A DNA stretch of 64,000 nucleotides from RHKX01 sp963784885 (GCA_963784885.1 CAWATA010000005.1:62001-126000), one strand, 5' to 3'; positions 24,141-35,352 are shown, counted from the first letter of the stretch. Notes: generated by a model from the letters alone, not told the origin. Numbers and translations are program-made.

Positions 24141-24617
24141 ATGAAGCGGAGCCGGCTGAACGTTTCCCCCGCCCTCGTCATCGCGCTGATCGCCTTGATT
24201 CCCGCGGCGGCCGGGACCGCATTGGCGGGGCCGGCGTCGCTGGAGCGGGCACTGACGAAGTCGAAGGTGAAGACGATCGCCGGGAAGGTCGCGAAGAAGG
24301 CCGTCGCGGCCCGAGCGCCGATCTTCGCCCTGGTCGACCAGAACGGGATCGTCAGCACGGCGAACTCGCGTGGGATCAGCCAGGCCAACGTGACCAACGG
24401 CTCGGTCGGCGGCTACTACTGCTTCAGCGGGCTCCCGTTCGCGCCCCGCGGCGGATCGGCCACCCTGGATTGGGCCACCGGCGGCGACATGCTGGCGACG
24501 ATGGGTATCGGGGGGAACCCGGAATGCCCGGTGGGCACGCAGGCCTTCGTCGACATGCGGATGCCGGACGGATCCGGATCTCGTCCGAGCGGCTTCTTCG
24601 TGACGTTCTACCCCTGA
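24141..24617 (+). CDS. Small secreted protein, unknown
   Basis: 158 residues. GGAGGAGCTGCC precedes the ATG. The leader (LVIALIALIPAAAGTALAG) is followed by a lysine-rich helix (LTKSKVKTIAGKVAKKAVA) and then a beta-rich C-terminal domain with two cysteines (YYCFSG and NPECPVG). The basic K-K-x-x-x-K helix after the signal peptide recurs in secreted proteins of Solirubrobacterales-like genomes; this is a recollection, not a search. Function unknown. The gene begins 66 bp from the tRNA-Ser gene on the other strand. Confidence 0.65.
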   Translation: MKRSRLNVSPALVIALIALIPAAAGTALAGPASLERALTKSKVKTIAGKVAKKAVAARAPIFALVDQNGIVSTANSRGISQANVTNGSVGGYYCFSGLPFAPRGGSATLDWATGGDMLATMGIGGNPECPVGTQAFVDMRMPDGSGSRPSGFFVTFYP

Positions 24618-24925
24618 TCGCCGACCGGTCGAGCGGGCCGCGACGGCACGCGCATCGCCGAGCGGCTGCATGCTTGCGCCGCGCGGTCGACCGATCGGGG
24701 ACGCGGGCCCTAGGGGGCCGGCACCGCCCCGGGACCGCAGCAGGCGCGATCGCCTTGCCTTTCTCCGGCGCGAGTTGCGGCATAATGACCCGGCACGCAC
24801 AAGATCCGCTGCGCGCCGTCCCGAAGCACATTTCGGGGAGAGGCTCCGGCCGCGTGCGCCGGGTGTTTCGCAGGATCTTCAATCAATCAGGAGCCCCAGG
24901 CTCCGCGACCGATGGGAGATTCTCC
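24618..24925 (+). promoter_or_regulatory. ahcY leader region with alternative stems
   Basis: 308 bp without a gene. A CATAAT hexamer (24781-24786) is the best -10 candidate and would give a 5' UTR of about 130 nt. In it, CCCGAA/TTCGGG (24820-24837) forms a hairpin. GGAGCC (24890-24895) can pair with GGCTCC at 24842-24847 or, exclusively, with GGCTCC at 24899-24904. The ribosome site GGGAG (24914-24918) can pair with CTCC just before the ATG. I find no match to the SAH-riboswitch core. Nothing is recognised in 24618-24750. Confidence 0.45.
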
Positions 24926-26380
<1,455 letters not shown>

Positions 26381-26509
26381 TCGGCTGACCGCGGTCAGCC
26401 GCCGGCGATCGGCGGGAAGCGACGCCGGCAGCGCCGCTTCGTGCCGATCGCGCGCAGGGGCCGATTCCCGACGCCCCGCCGCTCGGCGGCGAGCCGCGAT
26501 AATCGCCTC

Positions 26510-26854
26510 GTGTCCGAGATCGACCGATCGCTCGCCCTTCGCGCCGGACTGATCCAGCTCGCCGGCGTCGCCGTCGTCTCGATCGTCCTCGCGATCGCCC
26601 TCCCCCACTCCTTCTTCGAGGACTGGGGCTGGCTGAGCGGGCCCGGCGCCTGGATCGCCTGCTCGCTGGTCACAGCCATGGCGCTCCGGCTGCCGCTCGG
26701 GATGACGATGCTCGGCGCGATCCTCGCCGGGCTGCCGAGCGTGCTCGCCGTGATCGCCGGTCTGCATTGGCTCGGAGCCCTGTTGGCGATCGGCCTGTTC
26801 GCGCTCTGGTGCGGCCGGCTCGAGCCCCGGCAAGACCCTACGGCTCCCGCCTGA
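26510..26854 (+). CDS. Small membrane protein, unknown (114 aa)
   Basis: Three probable membrane helices: LIQLAGVAVVSIVLAIALPH, WIACSLVTAMALRLPLGM with the following LGAILAGLPSVLAVIAGL, and WLGALLAIGLFALWCG. The ends are short and charged. The GTG start is preceded by GATAAT with a 6-nt gap and no ribosome site, so leaderless expression is likely. No family is recognised. It lies between ahcY and tRNA-Ser(GGA). Confidence 0.55.
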   Translation: MSEIDRSLALRAGLIQLAGVAVVSIVLAIALPHSFFEDWGWLSGPGAWIACSLVTAMALRLPLGMTMLGAILAGLPSVLAVIAGLHWLGALLAIGLFALWCGRLEPRQDPTAPA

Positions 26855-26899
26855 GCACCGATCGGCTGCCCGTCCACCGGTATCTTCCGGGCCTCACCC

Positions 26900-26988
26900 G
26901 GAGGGGTGACCGAGTGGCTTAAGGTGCACGATTGGAAATCGTGTGGGCGGCGAAAGCTGCCTCGTGGGTTCGAATCCCACCCTCTCCG
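26900..26988 (+). tRNA. tRNA-Ser(GGA)
   Basis: 89 nt. Acceptor GGAGGGG pairs with CCTCTCC (one G-U), discriminator G. Anticodon stem CACGA/TCGTG encloses loop TTGGAAA, giving anticodon GGA (reads UCC and UCU). The long variable arm GGGCGGCGAAAGCTGCC forms its own hairpin, as in class II tRNAs. T-loop TTCGAAT. CCA is not encoded. With the tRNA at 23986 this window holds two serine isoacceptors. Confidence 0.95.
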
Positions 26989-27153
26989 TTGACGACTACC
27001 GAATCGGCCGTCGAAGGCCGTCGGTGGAGGAACGGTCGCCAGCCTCGTCCGCCGGGCTTGAGAGTCCCCCGGGCCGGTGCGAAGGGACGCGGCGCAGCGC
27101 GGCGAAAGGTTGACCTGCGCGATCGGCGATGTCCGCCCGCTGTGTCCCCCGTG

Positions 27154-28053
27154 ATGACCGAGTCCGCGACCACATCCCCGATGCGAGGCCGCTTCGACCG
27201 GCGCTTCGCCGGCGGCGTGCCGTGGGACCCCCCACCCGGGCCGGGAGCCTTCGCCGGATCGGCCCCGATCGTCCTCCCCGATCGGAACAAGCCGAAACCG
27301 TCCCCTTCGCCGGCCGAGCTCGAGGAGCTGGGAAGGAAGACCGCGACCGTCGCCCACGACTTCAACAACCTGCTGTCGGTGATCATGGTCTGCGCCGGCG
27401 AGATCGCCGACGAGACCGACGGCGTCCATCGCGAGCGCGCCGAGGAGATTCGCGAGGCCGCGCTCCGGGGGGCCGGGCTGTGCCGCAGCCTGCTGACCGA
27501 GGAGCGGGCTGCGAGCGGCGGAGCGCCCGCCCCGCAAGCGCAGTCGCTCGCCGCCGACGAGGCGATCCTCGGCTCCCGGAAGCTGATCGAGCGGGCGCTG
27601 GGCCCGCGGATCCGCCTCGATCTCACCTCCGACGGCACCCTCCCGCGGATCGCGCTCGCAGGCGCCGACCTCGAGCGGGTCCTGCTGAACCTCGCGGCCA
27701 ACTCGCGAGACGCGATGCCACGCGGCGGCGCCGTCGCGGTCCGGACCGAAACCGTTGCCGTCCCCCCCGGCGACCCGCGCCTCGGCACCGGTCTGCATGC
27801 CCGGATCACCTTCGCCGACGACGGCATGGGCATGAGCCCCGACGTCGCGGGGAAGGCGCTCGAGCCCTACTTCTCGACCAAGGGCGAGGAGGCCGGGAGT
27901 GGCCTCGGGCTCGCCGGCGCCGTCGCGATGACCCGCGCGGCCGGCGGTGATCTGCGGATCAACTCGCAACCCGGGATCGGCACGACGATCTCGATCTACC
28001 TGCCGGCGCTCGACGCCTCCGGCCGGCCGCTCGCGCTCCCGCCCCGCTGCTGA
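27154..28053 (+). CDS. Soluble histidine kinase-like protein without sensor domain
   Basis: 299 residues. It contains the phosphoacceptor H-box (VAHDFNNLLSVI, near residue 70), then an HATPase_c domain with N-box (NLAANSRDAMP), G1 (DDGMGMS), F-box (EPYFSTK) and G2 (GSGLGLAGAV). The AHDFNNLL form is typical of hybrid or PAS-linked kinases, but here only about 60 polar, proline-rich residues precede it. There is no membrane segment, PAS domain, receiver or adjacent response regulator. It would need a partner for signal input. The start is chosen at ATG 27154; GTG 27151 or ATG 27181 are equally possible. Confidence 0.8.
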   Translation: MTESATTSPMRGRFDRRFAGGVPWDPPPGPGAFAGSAPIVLPDRNKPKPSPSPAELEELGRKTATVAHDFNNLLSVIMVCAGEIADETDGVHRERAEEIREAALRGAGLCRSLLTEERAASGGAPAPQAQSLAADEAILGSRKLIERALGPRIRLDLTSDGTLPRIALAGADLERVLLNLAANSRDAMPRGGAVAVRTETVAVPPGDPRLGTGLHARITFADDGMGMSPDVAGKALEPYFSTKGEEAGSGLGLAGAVAMTRAAGGDLRINSQPGIGTTISIYLPALDASGRPLALPPRC

Positions 28054-28056
28054 GCC

Positions 28057-28503
28057 TCAGCGACGCGCGCGGAAGAACGCCCGGAGCATCTCTCCCGCCT
28101 CGTCGCCGAGCACCCCGGCGGTGATCTCGGGCCGGTGGTTGAGCTGCGACTCCCCGAGGACGTCGAGCACGGATCCCGCGGCGCCGGCCTTCGGGTCCGT
28201 CGCCGCGTAGACGACGCGAGGGACGCGGGCGAGGACGATCGCTCCGGCGCACATCGCGCACGGCTCGAGCGTCACGTAGAGGGTCGTATCGGGCAGGCGC
28301 CACCCGCCGAGCAGCTCCGCCCCCTTGCGCAGGGCGAGGATCTCGGCATGCGCGGTCGGGTCCTGGAGCAGCTCGCGCTCGTTGGCCGCGACGGCCAGCG
28401 GCTCTCCCCCGCGGGCGAGGACGGCGCCGATCGGGACGTCGTCGTGCTCGGTGGCGGTGTCGGCGGCCGCGAGGGCCAGCCGCATGAGCTCCTCGTCGCT
28501 CAC
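28057..28503 (-). CDS. tadA: tRNA-specific adenosine deaminase
   Basis: 148 residues. The zinc deaminase motifs are TAHAEI (His ligand, Glu proton shuttle) and PCAMCAGA (two Cys ligands). The DVPIGAV start and the TDPKAGAAGS segment match TadA rather than cytidine or guanine deaminases. It converts A34 to inosine in tRNA-Arg(ACG). GTG 28503 is the start: it overlaps the stop of a 28-codon upstream ORF by four bases (GTGA), and no separate ribosome site exists, so translation is probably coupled. The frame extends 38 codons further upstream but without family similarity. Confidence 0.92.
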   Translation of the reverse strand: MSDEELMRLALAAADTATEHDDVPIGAVLARGGEPLAVAANERELLQDPTAHAEILALRKGAELLGGWRLPDTTLYVTLEPCAMCAGAIVLARVPRVVYAATDPKAGAAGSVLDVLGESQLNHRPEITAGVLGDEAGEMLRAFFRARR

Positions 28504-28586
28504 CAGAGCTTGGTCGCGGCGATCACCATCGAGGCGACGAGGCAGACGACGAGGATGACCATCGCCACGGTCCACGAGCGGGGCAT
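28500..28586 (-). CDS. 28-residue transmembrane micropeptide upstream of tadA
   Basis: An ATG at 28586 opens a 28-codon frame ending in TGA that overlaps the tadA GTG. The peptide MPRSWTVAMVILVVCLVASM plus VIAATKLW is a single membrane helix with a basic start. TAGGCT, the same hexamer found before several other genes here, ends 6 nt upstream of the ATG, so a leaderless start is plausible. Without this ORF, tadA would have neither ribosome site nor promoter of its own. It may be a true micropeptide or a translated leader that feeds ribosomes into tadA. Confidence 0.5.
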   Translation of the reverse strand: MPRSWTVAMVILVVCLVASMVIAATKLW

Positions 28587-28660
28587 CGGCCAAGCCTAGG
28601 GCACGGCTCACCGCCACACCGCAGAAACGTCCTCTGAGCCGCTTCAGCGGGTTCGTGAGA

Positions 28661-31600
28661 TCAGCGGTTGCTGAGCTCGACCTTCTCGCAGCGAGCGTTG
28701 ACCCGGTCCTTGCGGTCGGCGATCACCCTGTCGACGCCCGCGCCGCACCGAATGCGGTCCTTGTTGCCGTCGGCTGCCAGGATCCGGTCGGCCCCGTCGC
28801 CTCCGTTGATCCTGTCCCTGCCGGCGCCGCCCACGAGCCGGTCGGCCTGCTTGCCGCCGCGGACGCAGTCCCTGCCGGCACGGCCGTCGATCCGGTCCCT
28901 GCCGGCACGGCCCTCGATCCGATCGCCGCCCGCCGCGCCGCGGAGGCGGTCGGCCCGGCTGCTGCCGCGGATCACGTTGCTGCACCGCTTCCGGTGCGCT
29001 CGGTGGGGCTTCGCCCTGATCGTCGCCACCCGTCCGACGTTGCCCTGCTCGTCGACCGCCCGGATCGCGACGAAGCCCTTCGACCCCGCCGGCACCTCGA
29101 GCGTCTGCCGTCCGCCCGCGGCCTTCGGATTCGGCGCCCCGGCGAGCGGCTTCGCGTCCGCGAAGGACTGCTCGTCGATCGCCCGCTTCGCGGTCACCAG
29201 CTCATAGTGATCGACGGTCCCACAGAGGAGATCGTCGCCCGGGGCCCTGAAGCTGAGATCACCCTGCTTCGACTTCAGCTCCGCCGGGGCGCCCGGCAAC
29301 GCGGCATCGCGGGAGTAGTCGCCGGAGTTCGCGTTGTCGTGATGGAAGCGCGGTGAGGAGGAGGGCGAACAGGCGGGCGCGTCGGTCCCGTAGGCGTGGA
29401 TGTAGCCGGACCGGGTGATCCCGACGACGACCTTCTCGGAGCCGGCCTCGGTGTCGACCGTGCCGAAGGTCCCGATCAGCGGCGTCGCCACCGTCCAGTC
29501 GGTGGTCAGCTTCGGCCACCCGCTCGCCGGCGTGCCCTGTGGGCCGTAGGCGACGAGATCCTGGCTCGAGCTCCCCGAGAGGATCTCCTCGCCCGCGGCG
29601 CCGTCGACATCGGCGACCGCCGGCCCGGTCAGGAGCTGAAGGTCGTTGACGGTCGCCGGGAAGCCGCTGCGGAACTGGCCGGTGGCGGGATCCCAGACCC
29701 CGAGCACGTCCTGACCGCTCTGGTAGTCGACGACCTGGAGGTCGAGCGCCTTGAACAGTCCGATCGCGCCCATCGCCAGACCCGGCGCCTCGGTGCTCGC
29801 GCCGCCGGCGGCGCCGAACGCCGGGTTGCCGAGCGCGGGGATCAGCGGCGTGTCGGTCGCGTGTGCGGCGCCCCCGAAGTCGGCGGAGAGCGCGTTCGCC
29901 TTCCCCGAAGTGTCGCCATAGCAGGAGGTGCCGTCGCCGTTGAGCACGTAGGCGGGTCCCGCCGCGGTGGCCGTTCCGACCTTGGATCCGCCGTCGCCGT
30001 CGGGACAGCTCACGGGCCCGATCACCGGCGGGCCGGCGACGCCCTCGCCGACGATCGGCAGCGTCTCCGTCAGGAGCATGCCTGCGTCGAACGGCCAGCC
30101 CGGAACGAGCGCGTCGCCCGGCAGCGGATCGGAGTCGCCGCCGCCGTCGGCCGCGAGCGCATAGACCCGCGAGTTGCCGGGGTCGACGAGACCGGCGCCG
30201 ATCAGCAGGCCGAGGCCGCCGGGATTGCCGAGGTTGAGGTCCTCGTCGTATTCCTCGTTGGTGCCGACGACGACCTCGGGTACGCCGTCACCGGTGATGT
30301 CACCGACGGCCGGCGTGTCGATGATCGCTCCCTGCATGAACGAGCCGGAGCCGCCCGCGAACGTCACCGCGTGAGTCTGCGGATCGACCGAGGCGACCTT
30401 GCCGGGGTCGACGACCAGGACCGGGTATCCCGGAGAATCAGCGGCGCCGCCCGGCGCACCGGGATCGGAGTCCTCCGCCTTCCAGGCGTAGACGTGACGG
30501 TCCATCGATGCGGCGATCACCTCGTCGTGGCCGTCGCCGTCGAGGTCGGCGAGAACCGGCGCGCCGAAGAAGCCGTGCTGGGTGCGGTTCGTCTTGCCGC
30601 TGCGGACGTTCTCGAATGGCACGAGCGGCCGCCCGGACCAATCCGGATTCGACTGCTCGGTGAACACCCGCCCGCCGTCCGGAGCCCAGCCGTAGACCTT
30701 GCCCTCGACGTCCGCGGCGTAGACCTCCGGGATCCCGTCGTCGTCGGCGTCGCCGACCGCGACCGCGGCGAGGAACGCACCGCCGAGGTCGGACCCGACG
30801 CCGTCGGAGTAGGCGGGCGAGGTGTCGTGGGCGGCGACGAACCCGGGCTCGTCGCCGCGAACCGGCCACCCCGGCAGCTCTGCGCCCCCGGTCCCGATCG
30901 CGTGCACGAAGCCGTCGGAGTCGGCGAAGATCAGCTCGTTGCGGTTGTCGCCGTCGAGGTCGGCGAAGGCCGGCGAAGACGCTCCGTCCGTCGTCGGCGT
31001 CGCGTCCGGGCCGCCGACCGATCCACCCGCCCCGATCGTGCGGGGGAAGCCGTCGAGCAGATCGCCGTCGCGGTGCAGCCACGCGGATCGCTGATCCTCC
31101 CCCGTGCGCGGCGTGCCGGCCGTCGTACTGACGACGACCTTGAACGTGAACGCGTGGGGCGCGAAGAACGGCCGGCCGTTGCCGGTGGCGGCCGCGGCGG
31201 TCGGGATCGGGCCGGAGAAGTCGGTTGCGGCGGGGAACCGCTGGCGCAGCACGGAGACGTCGATCGAGCCGAGCACACCGTCGTGCGCGGCCGCGGCGTC
31301 GGCTCCCCCGTGGACCGTCGCGCCGTCGCACCAGCCGTTCGAGAGCGGCGCGAAGTCGCCGGGCGGCGAATCGGTGGTCGTCGCGTTGTTCGGGTACTGA
31401 CCCGGAGCGACGTAGACGCGGCATCGGTACGGCTCACCGCGAGCGAAGACGGTTCCGGAGACATCGACCGAAGGCTGCGAGGGGTCGATCTCGGCGAACC
31501 AGCCCGGCGAGGTGATGTCGGCCTCGGGCGGCAGCTCGGCCGCGCTCGGAGCGCTCGGATCGTCGACGACGGCCTTGACCGCGCGGTTCATGTTCGCGCG

Positions 31601-31942
31601 GCCGTAGCCGTAGAACTGGTCGAAGCCCCTGCGGGCCGGGTAGCTCGTCGACGGGACCGGGGCGCCGAAGACCTGTCGGTTGGCGTTGACCTGGGCGCGC
31701 AGCGCGTCGCCGGGGCCGTAGGGACCGGTGCAGTCCGGCAGCGGCGCCGGCGAGCAGGACGGCTCGTTCGCCGAGCCCGCGGGTGCCCCGGCGAAGTCGA
31801 CGTCGTCGGCCTGCGGCACGCCGCCGACGGTTCCCGAGGCCAGCAGCTGCTTGATCTCGTTCGGCGTGATCGGGCACGGGTCGCCGCCGACGAGCCGGCA
31901 TTTCGACTGGTCGGGGTACGGGGTCGAGCGCGCCCGCCTCAC
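28661..31942 (-). pseudogene. C-terminal part of frameshifted subtilase: FG-GAP repeats and RTX-like tail
   Basis: The larger, downstream part of an exoprotein gene interrupted near 31920-31923. It encodes the end of the peptidase domain (GRANMNRAVKAVVDD), a linker, at least five FG-GAP/VCBS-like blades carrying Ca-binding loops (DLDGDNRNE, DADDDGIPE, DLDGDGHDE, DITGDGVPE, DVDGAAGEE), a fibronectin-like segment, and about 100 residues of degenerate, arginine-rich RTX repeats (GGAGRDRI). The ORF's nominal start has no ribosome site and is not a real start. Removing one G of the GGGG run at 31920-31923 joins it in frame to the N-terminal part as a 1516-residue protein. Either an assembly error or a recent pseudogene. 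Confidence 0.8.
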
Positions 31943-33212
31943 GCGCGTTGAGTGCGGCGCTGTAGATCAGACCCGCAAACCCGGCGGCGAGGCCGACGGC
32001 GTTCGACGAGCAGGCGGTGCTCGGGATCGCGACCGTGATCTTGGCACCGAAGTTTGTGCAGCCGTTGAAGCCGAGATAGGACTTGTTCGGAACACCGCCG
32101 TCGCCGTCGGTGACCGAGTTGGCCACGATCACGTGCGGGAGGCTCGACGGCCAGTTGTTGTGCTGTGCGGCCTCGTCGGCGGCCGAGGCCATGACGGTGA
32201 CTCCGTGGCGATAGGCGTAGTCGACGGCCTCGCGGGCGAGGCTCGAGTTGTTGAGCGTGCCGAGCGCCTCCTGGATGATCTGGACGTCGTTGTCCGCCGC
32301 GTAGGTGACGGCGGCGCCGAAGCGGTTCACGTCGGCGACGAAGCTGTCGCCGACCCGGAGGTAGACGCCCATGCAGTTCGGGCAGGAGCCGACCTCGCCG
32401 CCGTTGTTCGCCTCGGCGGTCGAGTCCTTCGCCTCGCCGGTGCCGTGGCCGTATTGAACGTCGTCGAAGGGGTCGTTGTCGTCGTCGAGGAAGTCCCAGC
32501 CGACGAGGTCGTCGACGTAGCCGTTGCCGTCGTCGTCGGTGCCGTCGCTGAAGGCGATCAGCAGGTCCTGCGGCTCGAACACGCCCGGAGGGCCCACGCC
32601 CTTCGGGGTGTCGGCCTGGACGCGACCGTCGCAGGAGTAGTCGCGGAGGTTGAAGACGCCGTCGCCGTTCAGGTCCCAGTCGCCGGCGTTGTCGTAGGGC
32701 CCGGAGCCGCCGCAGTCCTCACCCGGCTCGTTCGCCGTTGCGAGTCCGTCGTTCTCGGGCTTCGGCGCCTCGCCGGTGCTGATCCTGGTCTTCATCCGCA
32801 GATCGTTCATCGAGCCGGCGTCGTTCCACTTGATCCCCGAGTCGAGGATCGCGATCGTCACGTCGGGACGGCCGGTCGTCGTCCGGAACGCGGTCTGAAC
32901 GGCTGCGTCGGCGTCAACGACGTGGGCGCCGCGGACGCCGCCGAGCTCGACCGGGTTGGCGTTGTTGGTCGTGTTCGCGGGATCCGGCGTCGCCGCGAAC
33001 TTGAACGTGTTGCCGCCGAGGTCGGCCGGCACCTGCCCGGCGTTCAGGTAGAGGTCGTCGTAGCCGGCCGGCGAGCCGTTGCGGCTGTAGGGGAACTCGG
33101 CGACGGCACTCGCAGCGAGGGCGCCGGAGAGGACGAGCGCGGCGATCACGGCGACCGCAGCGCGCCGCAGCACTCTGCGGATGGGCGGCGCGATCGTTCC
33201 TCCCTCTCCCAA
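31434..33212 (-). pseudogene. N-terminal part of frameshifted secreted subtilisin-like (S8) protease
   Basis: Signal peptide (VAVIAALVLSGALAASAVA) followed by an S8 domain with catalytic Asp (IAILDSGIKW) and His (QYGHGTGEA). The serine region reads CSSNAVGLAAGFAGL, aligning to GTSxAxPxVAG with Ser kept but Gly-Thr and Pro lost. True sequence ends near 31923; from there to 31434 the frame is an out-of-frame shadow. The insert between Asp and His includes two Ca-loop-like D-x-N-G-D-G and D-D-D-G-N-G stretches. The start is TTG 33212 (TAGGCT 9 nt upstream) or GTG 33173. Together with the next entry it would make a large surface or secreted protease. Confidence 0.8.
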
Positions 33213-33264
33213 GGCGCTGGCAGCCTAGCCGAGCCGGGGCCGCATCGCGCCGGTCCGCCCGGCG

Positions 33265-34788
33265 CTACTCGCAGTAGCGAATGCCCGAAGGTGGCTGGGG
33301 GTCGCGGCGGCGGATCCCCTGACAGGTCCCGAGCCGGCGCATCTTCCGGGCGAGCTTGATGCGGAGATCGTCTCTCCGGGTGCCCTCGCTCGTCGGCAGG
33401 AGGTCGCGGAGCTGGAAGGGGTCGGCCCTCGTGTTGTACATCTCGGCCTCGCCCGGGACGCAGCCCGTCGTGCCGGCTTCCGAGTAGGAGACGAAGAGCT
33501 TCTGCTTCCAGCGCACGCCGCGGAAGTCGCAGTTCTGGCGCTCGAGGGCGATCCCGCGCTCCTCCGGGAACCCCTCGACACCTTCGATCGCCGGCATCAG
33601 CGATCGGCCGTCGAGGATCCGGCAGCGATCCGGGCTGATGCATGGAGCAGCGCCGGCGAGCTCGAGCAGCGTCGGCGCGACGTCGATGTTGGCGACCGGC
33701 GCGTCGGATGAACCGACCAGCGGAGCACCACCCCGATAGCGGGTCGGCACCCGCATCACGAACGGCATGTGGATGTTCTCCTCGTAGGGATAGGGCTTGC
33801 CCTTGGCGATCCGGTGCTCGCCGAAGAAGTAGCCGTTGTCGGAGGTGAAGACGAAGACGGTGCGGTTGAGCTCGCCCTGCGCCTTGACTGCGTCGAAGAT
33901 CTGACCGATCCCGCGGTCGACGCCATAGAGCGACTCGAGCGAGCAGCGGTAGTGCTCGGTGATCTTCGCGATCTCCTCCTCGGTCAGCTTCGGCCGGTCG
34001 CGGATGAAGGAGGGCATCTCGCTGACGTCGTCCTGGTTGAAGCTGGGGGGCTGCGGCAGCGGCGCGGCGGCGAACCGGCCGACGTCCTCGGGCGCCGGCT
34101 TCGGCGCCGACGGGCAGGTGTCGCCACGGCCGGGACCGGTGTGGGGGGCGTAGTAGTCGACCTGGAGGAAGAACGGCTTGTCCTTCGCCGCAAGTTCCCC
34201 GGCCCACTCGGTCGCGTACTCGTTCGTGACCGTCGTCAGATGGTCCCCGTCCTCGGCTCCGAACCGGACTATGTGCCCGTTCTTCGAAGCCTTCCAGTCG
34301 TAGTACTTGCGCTTCTCGAGCTGCGTGAACCACCGGTCCCAGCCGGGCGCGACGGTCTGCGGCGAGTCCTGCTCCTCGTACTTGTTGAGGAACTTCCCGA
34401 CGTGGGCCGTCTTGTACCCGCGCCCCTGCAGCCAGGAGGCGAGCACCTGCTTCTTCTGGCGCAGGTCGGGATAGAAGTTGCCGAGCACGCCGTTGTTGTG
34501 CCCGTACTGGCCGGTCATGAAGGCGGCGCGCGATGGACAGCAGAGCGGCGTCGTGACTACGAAGTCGCTGAACGAGGTCCCCTCGGCGATCATCCGCGCG
34601 TAGAGGTTCGGCATCACCTCGGGCGTCATCGTCGATCGCGCCTGATCGTCGGTGACGACGACGACGATGTTGGGCGGTTCCGCACCGGCCTTCGGCTTCG
34701 CGGCACCGGCCGGGCCGCCGGCCGCTGCGAGCGAGAGCCCGGCGAGCAGGCACGCGGCGCCGATGGCGGCCAGCCGCCGTCCTGCCAT
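33265..34788 (-). CDS. Secreted sulfatase (formylglycine-dependent)
   Basis: 507 residues from ATG 34788, which directly gives a signal peptide; ATG 34830 is an alternative. It has the metal-binding start NIVVVVTDDQ, the formylglycine motif CCPSR (C-x-P-S-R) followed by GQYGHNNGV, HVGKFLNKY, YYAPHTG and SDNGYFFGEH, all characteristic of type I sulfatases with a Ca2+ site. It hydrolyses sulfate esters after conversion of Cys to formylglycine by FGE, which is not in the window. The C-terminal region with Y-N-T-R-x-D-P-F-Q-L-R-D-L fits polysaccharide/N-acetylglucosamine-6-sulfatase-like members. Substrate unknown. Confidence 0.9.
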   Translation of the reverse strand: MAGRRLAAIGAACLLAGLSLAAAGGPAGAAKPKAGAEPPNIVVVVTDDQARSTMTPEVMPNLYARMIAEGTSFSDFVVTTPLCCPSRAAFMTGQYGHNNGVLGNFYPDLRQKKQVLASWLQGRGYKTAHVGKFLNKYEEQDSPQTVAPGWDRWFTQLEKRKYYDWKASKNGHIVRFGAEDGDHLTTVTNEYATEWAGELAAKDKPFFLQVDYYAPHTGPGRGDTCPSAPKPAPEDVGRFAAAPLPQPPSFNQDDVSEMPSFIRDRPKLTEEEIAKITEHYRCSLESLYGVDRGIGQIFDAVKAQGELNRTVFVFTSDNGYFFGEHRIAKGKPYPYEENIHMPFVMRVPTRYRGGAPLVGSSDAPVANIDVAPTLLELAGAAPCISPDRCRILDGRSLMPAIEGVEGFPEERGIALERQNCDFRGVRWKQKLFVSYSEAGTTGCVPGEAEMYNTRADPFQLRDLLPTSEGTRRDDLRIKLARKMRRLGTCQGIRRRDPQPPSGIRYCE

Positions 34789-34896
34789 GGATGTCTGTCC
34801 GGTGATCACTTGCCCCGCAGACTGCAACATGGCAGAGCAGGGAAAGTCGCGGCCGCCGCTCCGGTCCGCGCTGGACGCTCGTCTAGTGTTGCGGCC

Positions 34897-35352
34897 ATGT
34901 CACGCGCAACGATGAACACGAACGCAGGCCCGATCGAGCTCGAGCTTCACGACGAGGACGCTCCGAAGACGGTCGAGAACTTCCGCAAGCTCGCCTCCGA
35001 GGGCTTCTACGACGACCTCGTCTTTCACCGGGTGATCGCCGACTTCATGATCCAGGGCGGCTGCCCCGAGGGCACCGGCACCGGCGGTCCCGGCTACACC
35101 TTCGAGGACGAGTTCAACGAGCACAAGATCGAGCGCGGCGCGCTGGCGATGGCCAACGCCGGCCCGAACACCAACGGTTCCCAGTTCTTCATCGTCACCA
35201 CCGAGGCCGCCCCGTGGCTCGACGGCAAGCACACGGTCTTCGGCCGGGTCGTCTCGGGAATGGATACGGTCGACGCGATCGAGGGCACCGAGACGGGCCC
35301 CGGCGACCGCCCGGTCGAGCCCCAGGTGATCACGAGCATCGACCTGAGCTAG
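34897..35352 (+). CDS. Cyclophilin-type peptidyl-prolyl isomerase
   Basis: 151 residues, a minimal single-domain cyclophilin. Catalytic and binding motifs: FHRVIADFMIQGG (Arg), NGSQFFI (Gln, Phe) and LDGKHTVFGRV. It lacks a signal peptide, so it acts in the cytoplasm, speeding cis-trans isomerisation of X-Pro bonds during folding. No ribosome site precedes ATG 34897; TAGTGT ends 7 nt upstream, pointing to a leaderless mRNA. ATG 34912 is an alternative start. The central GTGTGGPGYTFEDEF loop is typical for bacterial enzymes of this size. Confidence 0.92.
   Translation: MSRATMNTNAGPIELELHDEDAPKTVENFRKLASEGFYDDLVFHRVIADFMIQGGCPEGTGTGGPGYTFEDEFNEHKIERGALAMANAGPNTNGSQFFIVTTEAAPWLDGKHTVFGRVVSGMDTVDAIEGTETGPGDRPVEPQVITSIDLS

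Noticed and set aside
24781..24925. SAH riboswitch upstream of ahcY
   Set aside because: The leader lacks the conserved GAGGAGCGCTGC core; only a generic CCAGGCTC-like stretch is shared. Kept as an undefined structured leader.
29396..31951. 851-codon plus-strand frame
   Set aside because: Antisense shadow of the subtilase/FG-GAP gene in high-GC DNA; arginine/valine-rich with no domain.
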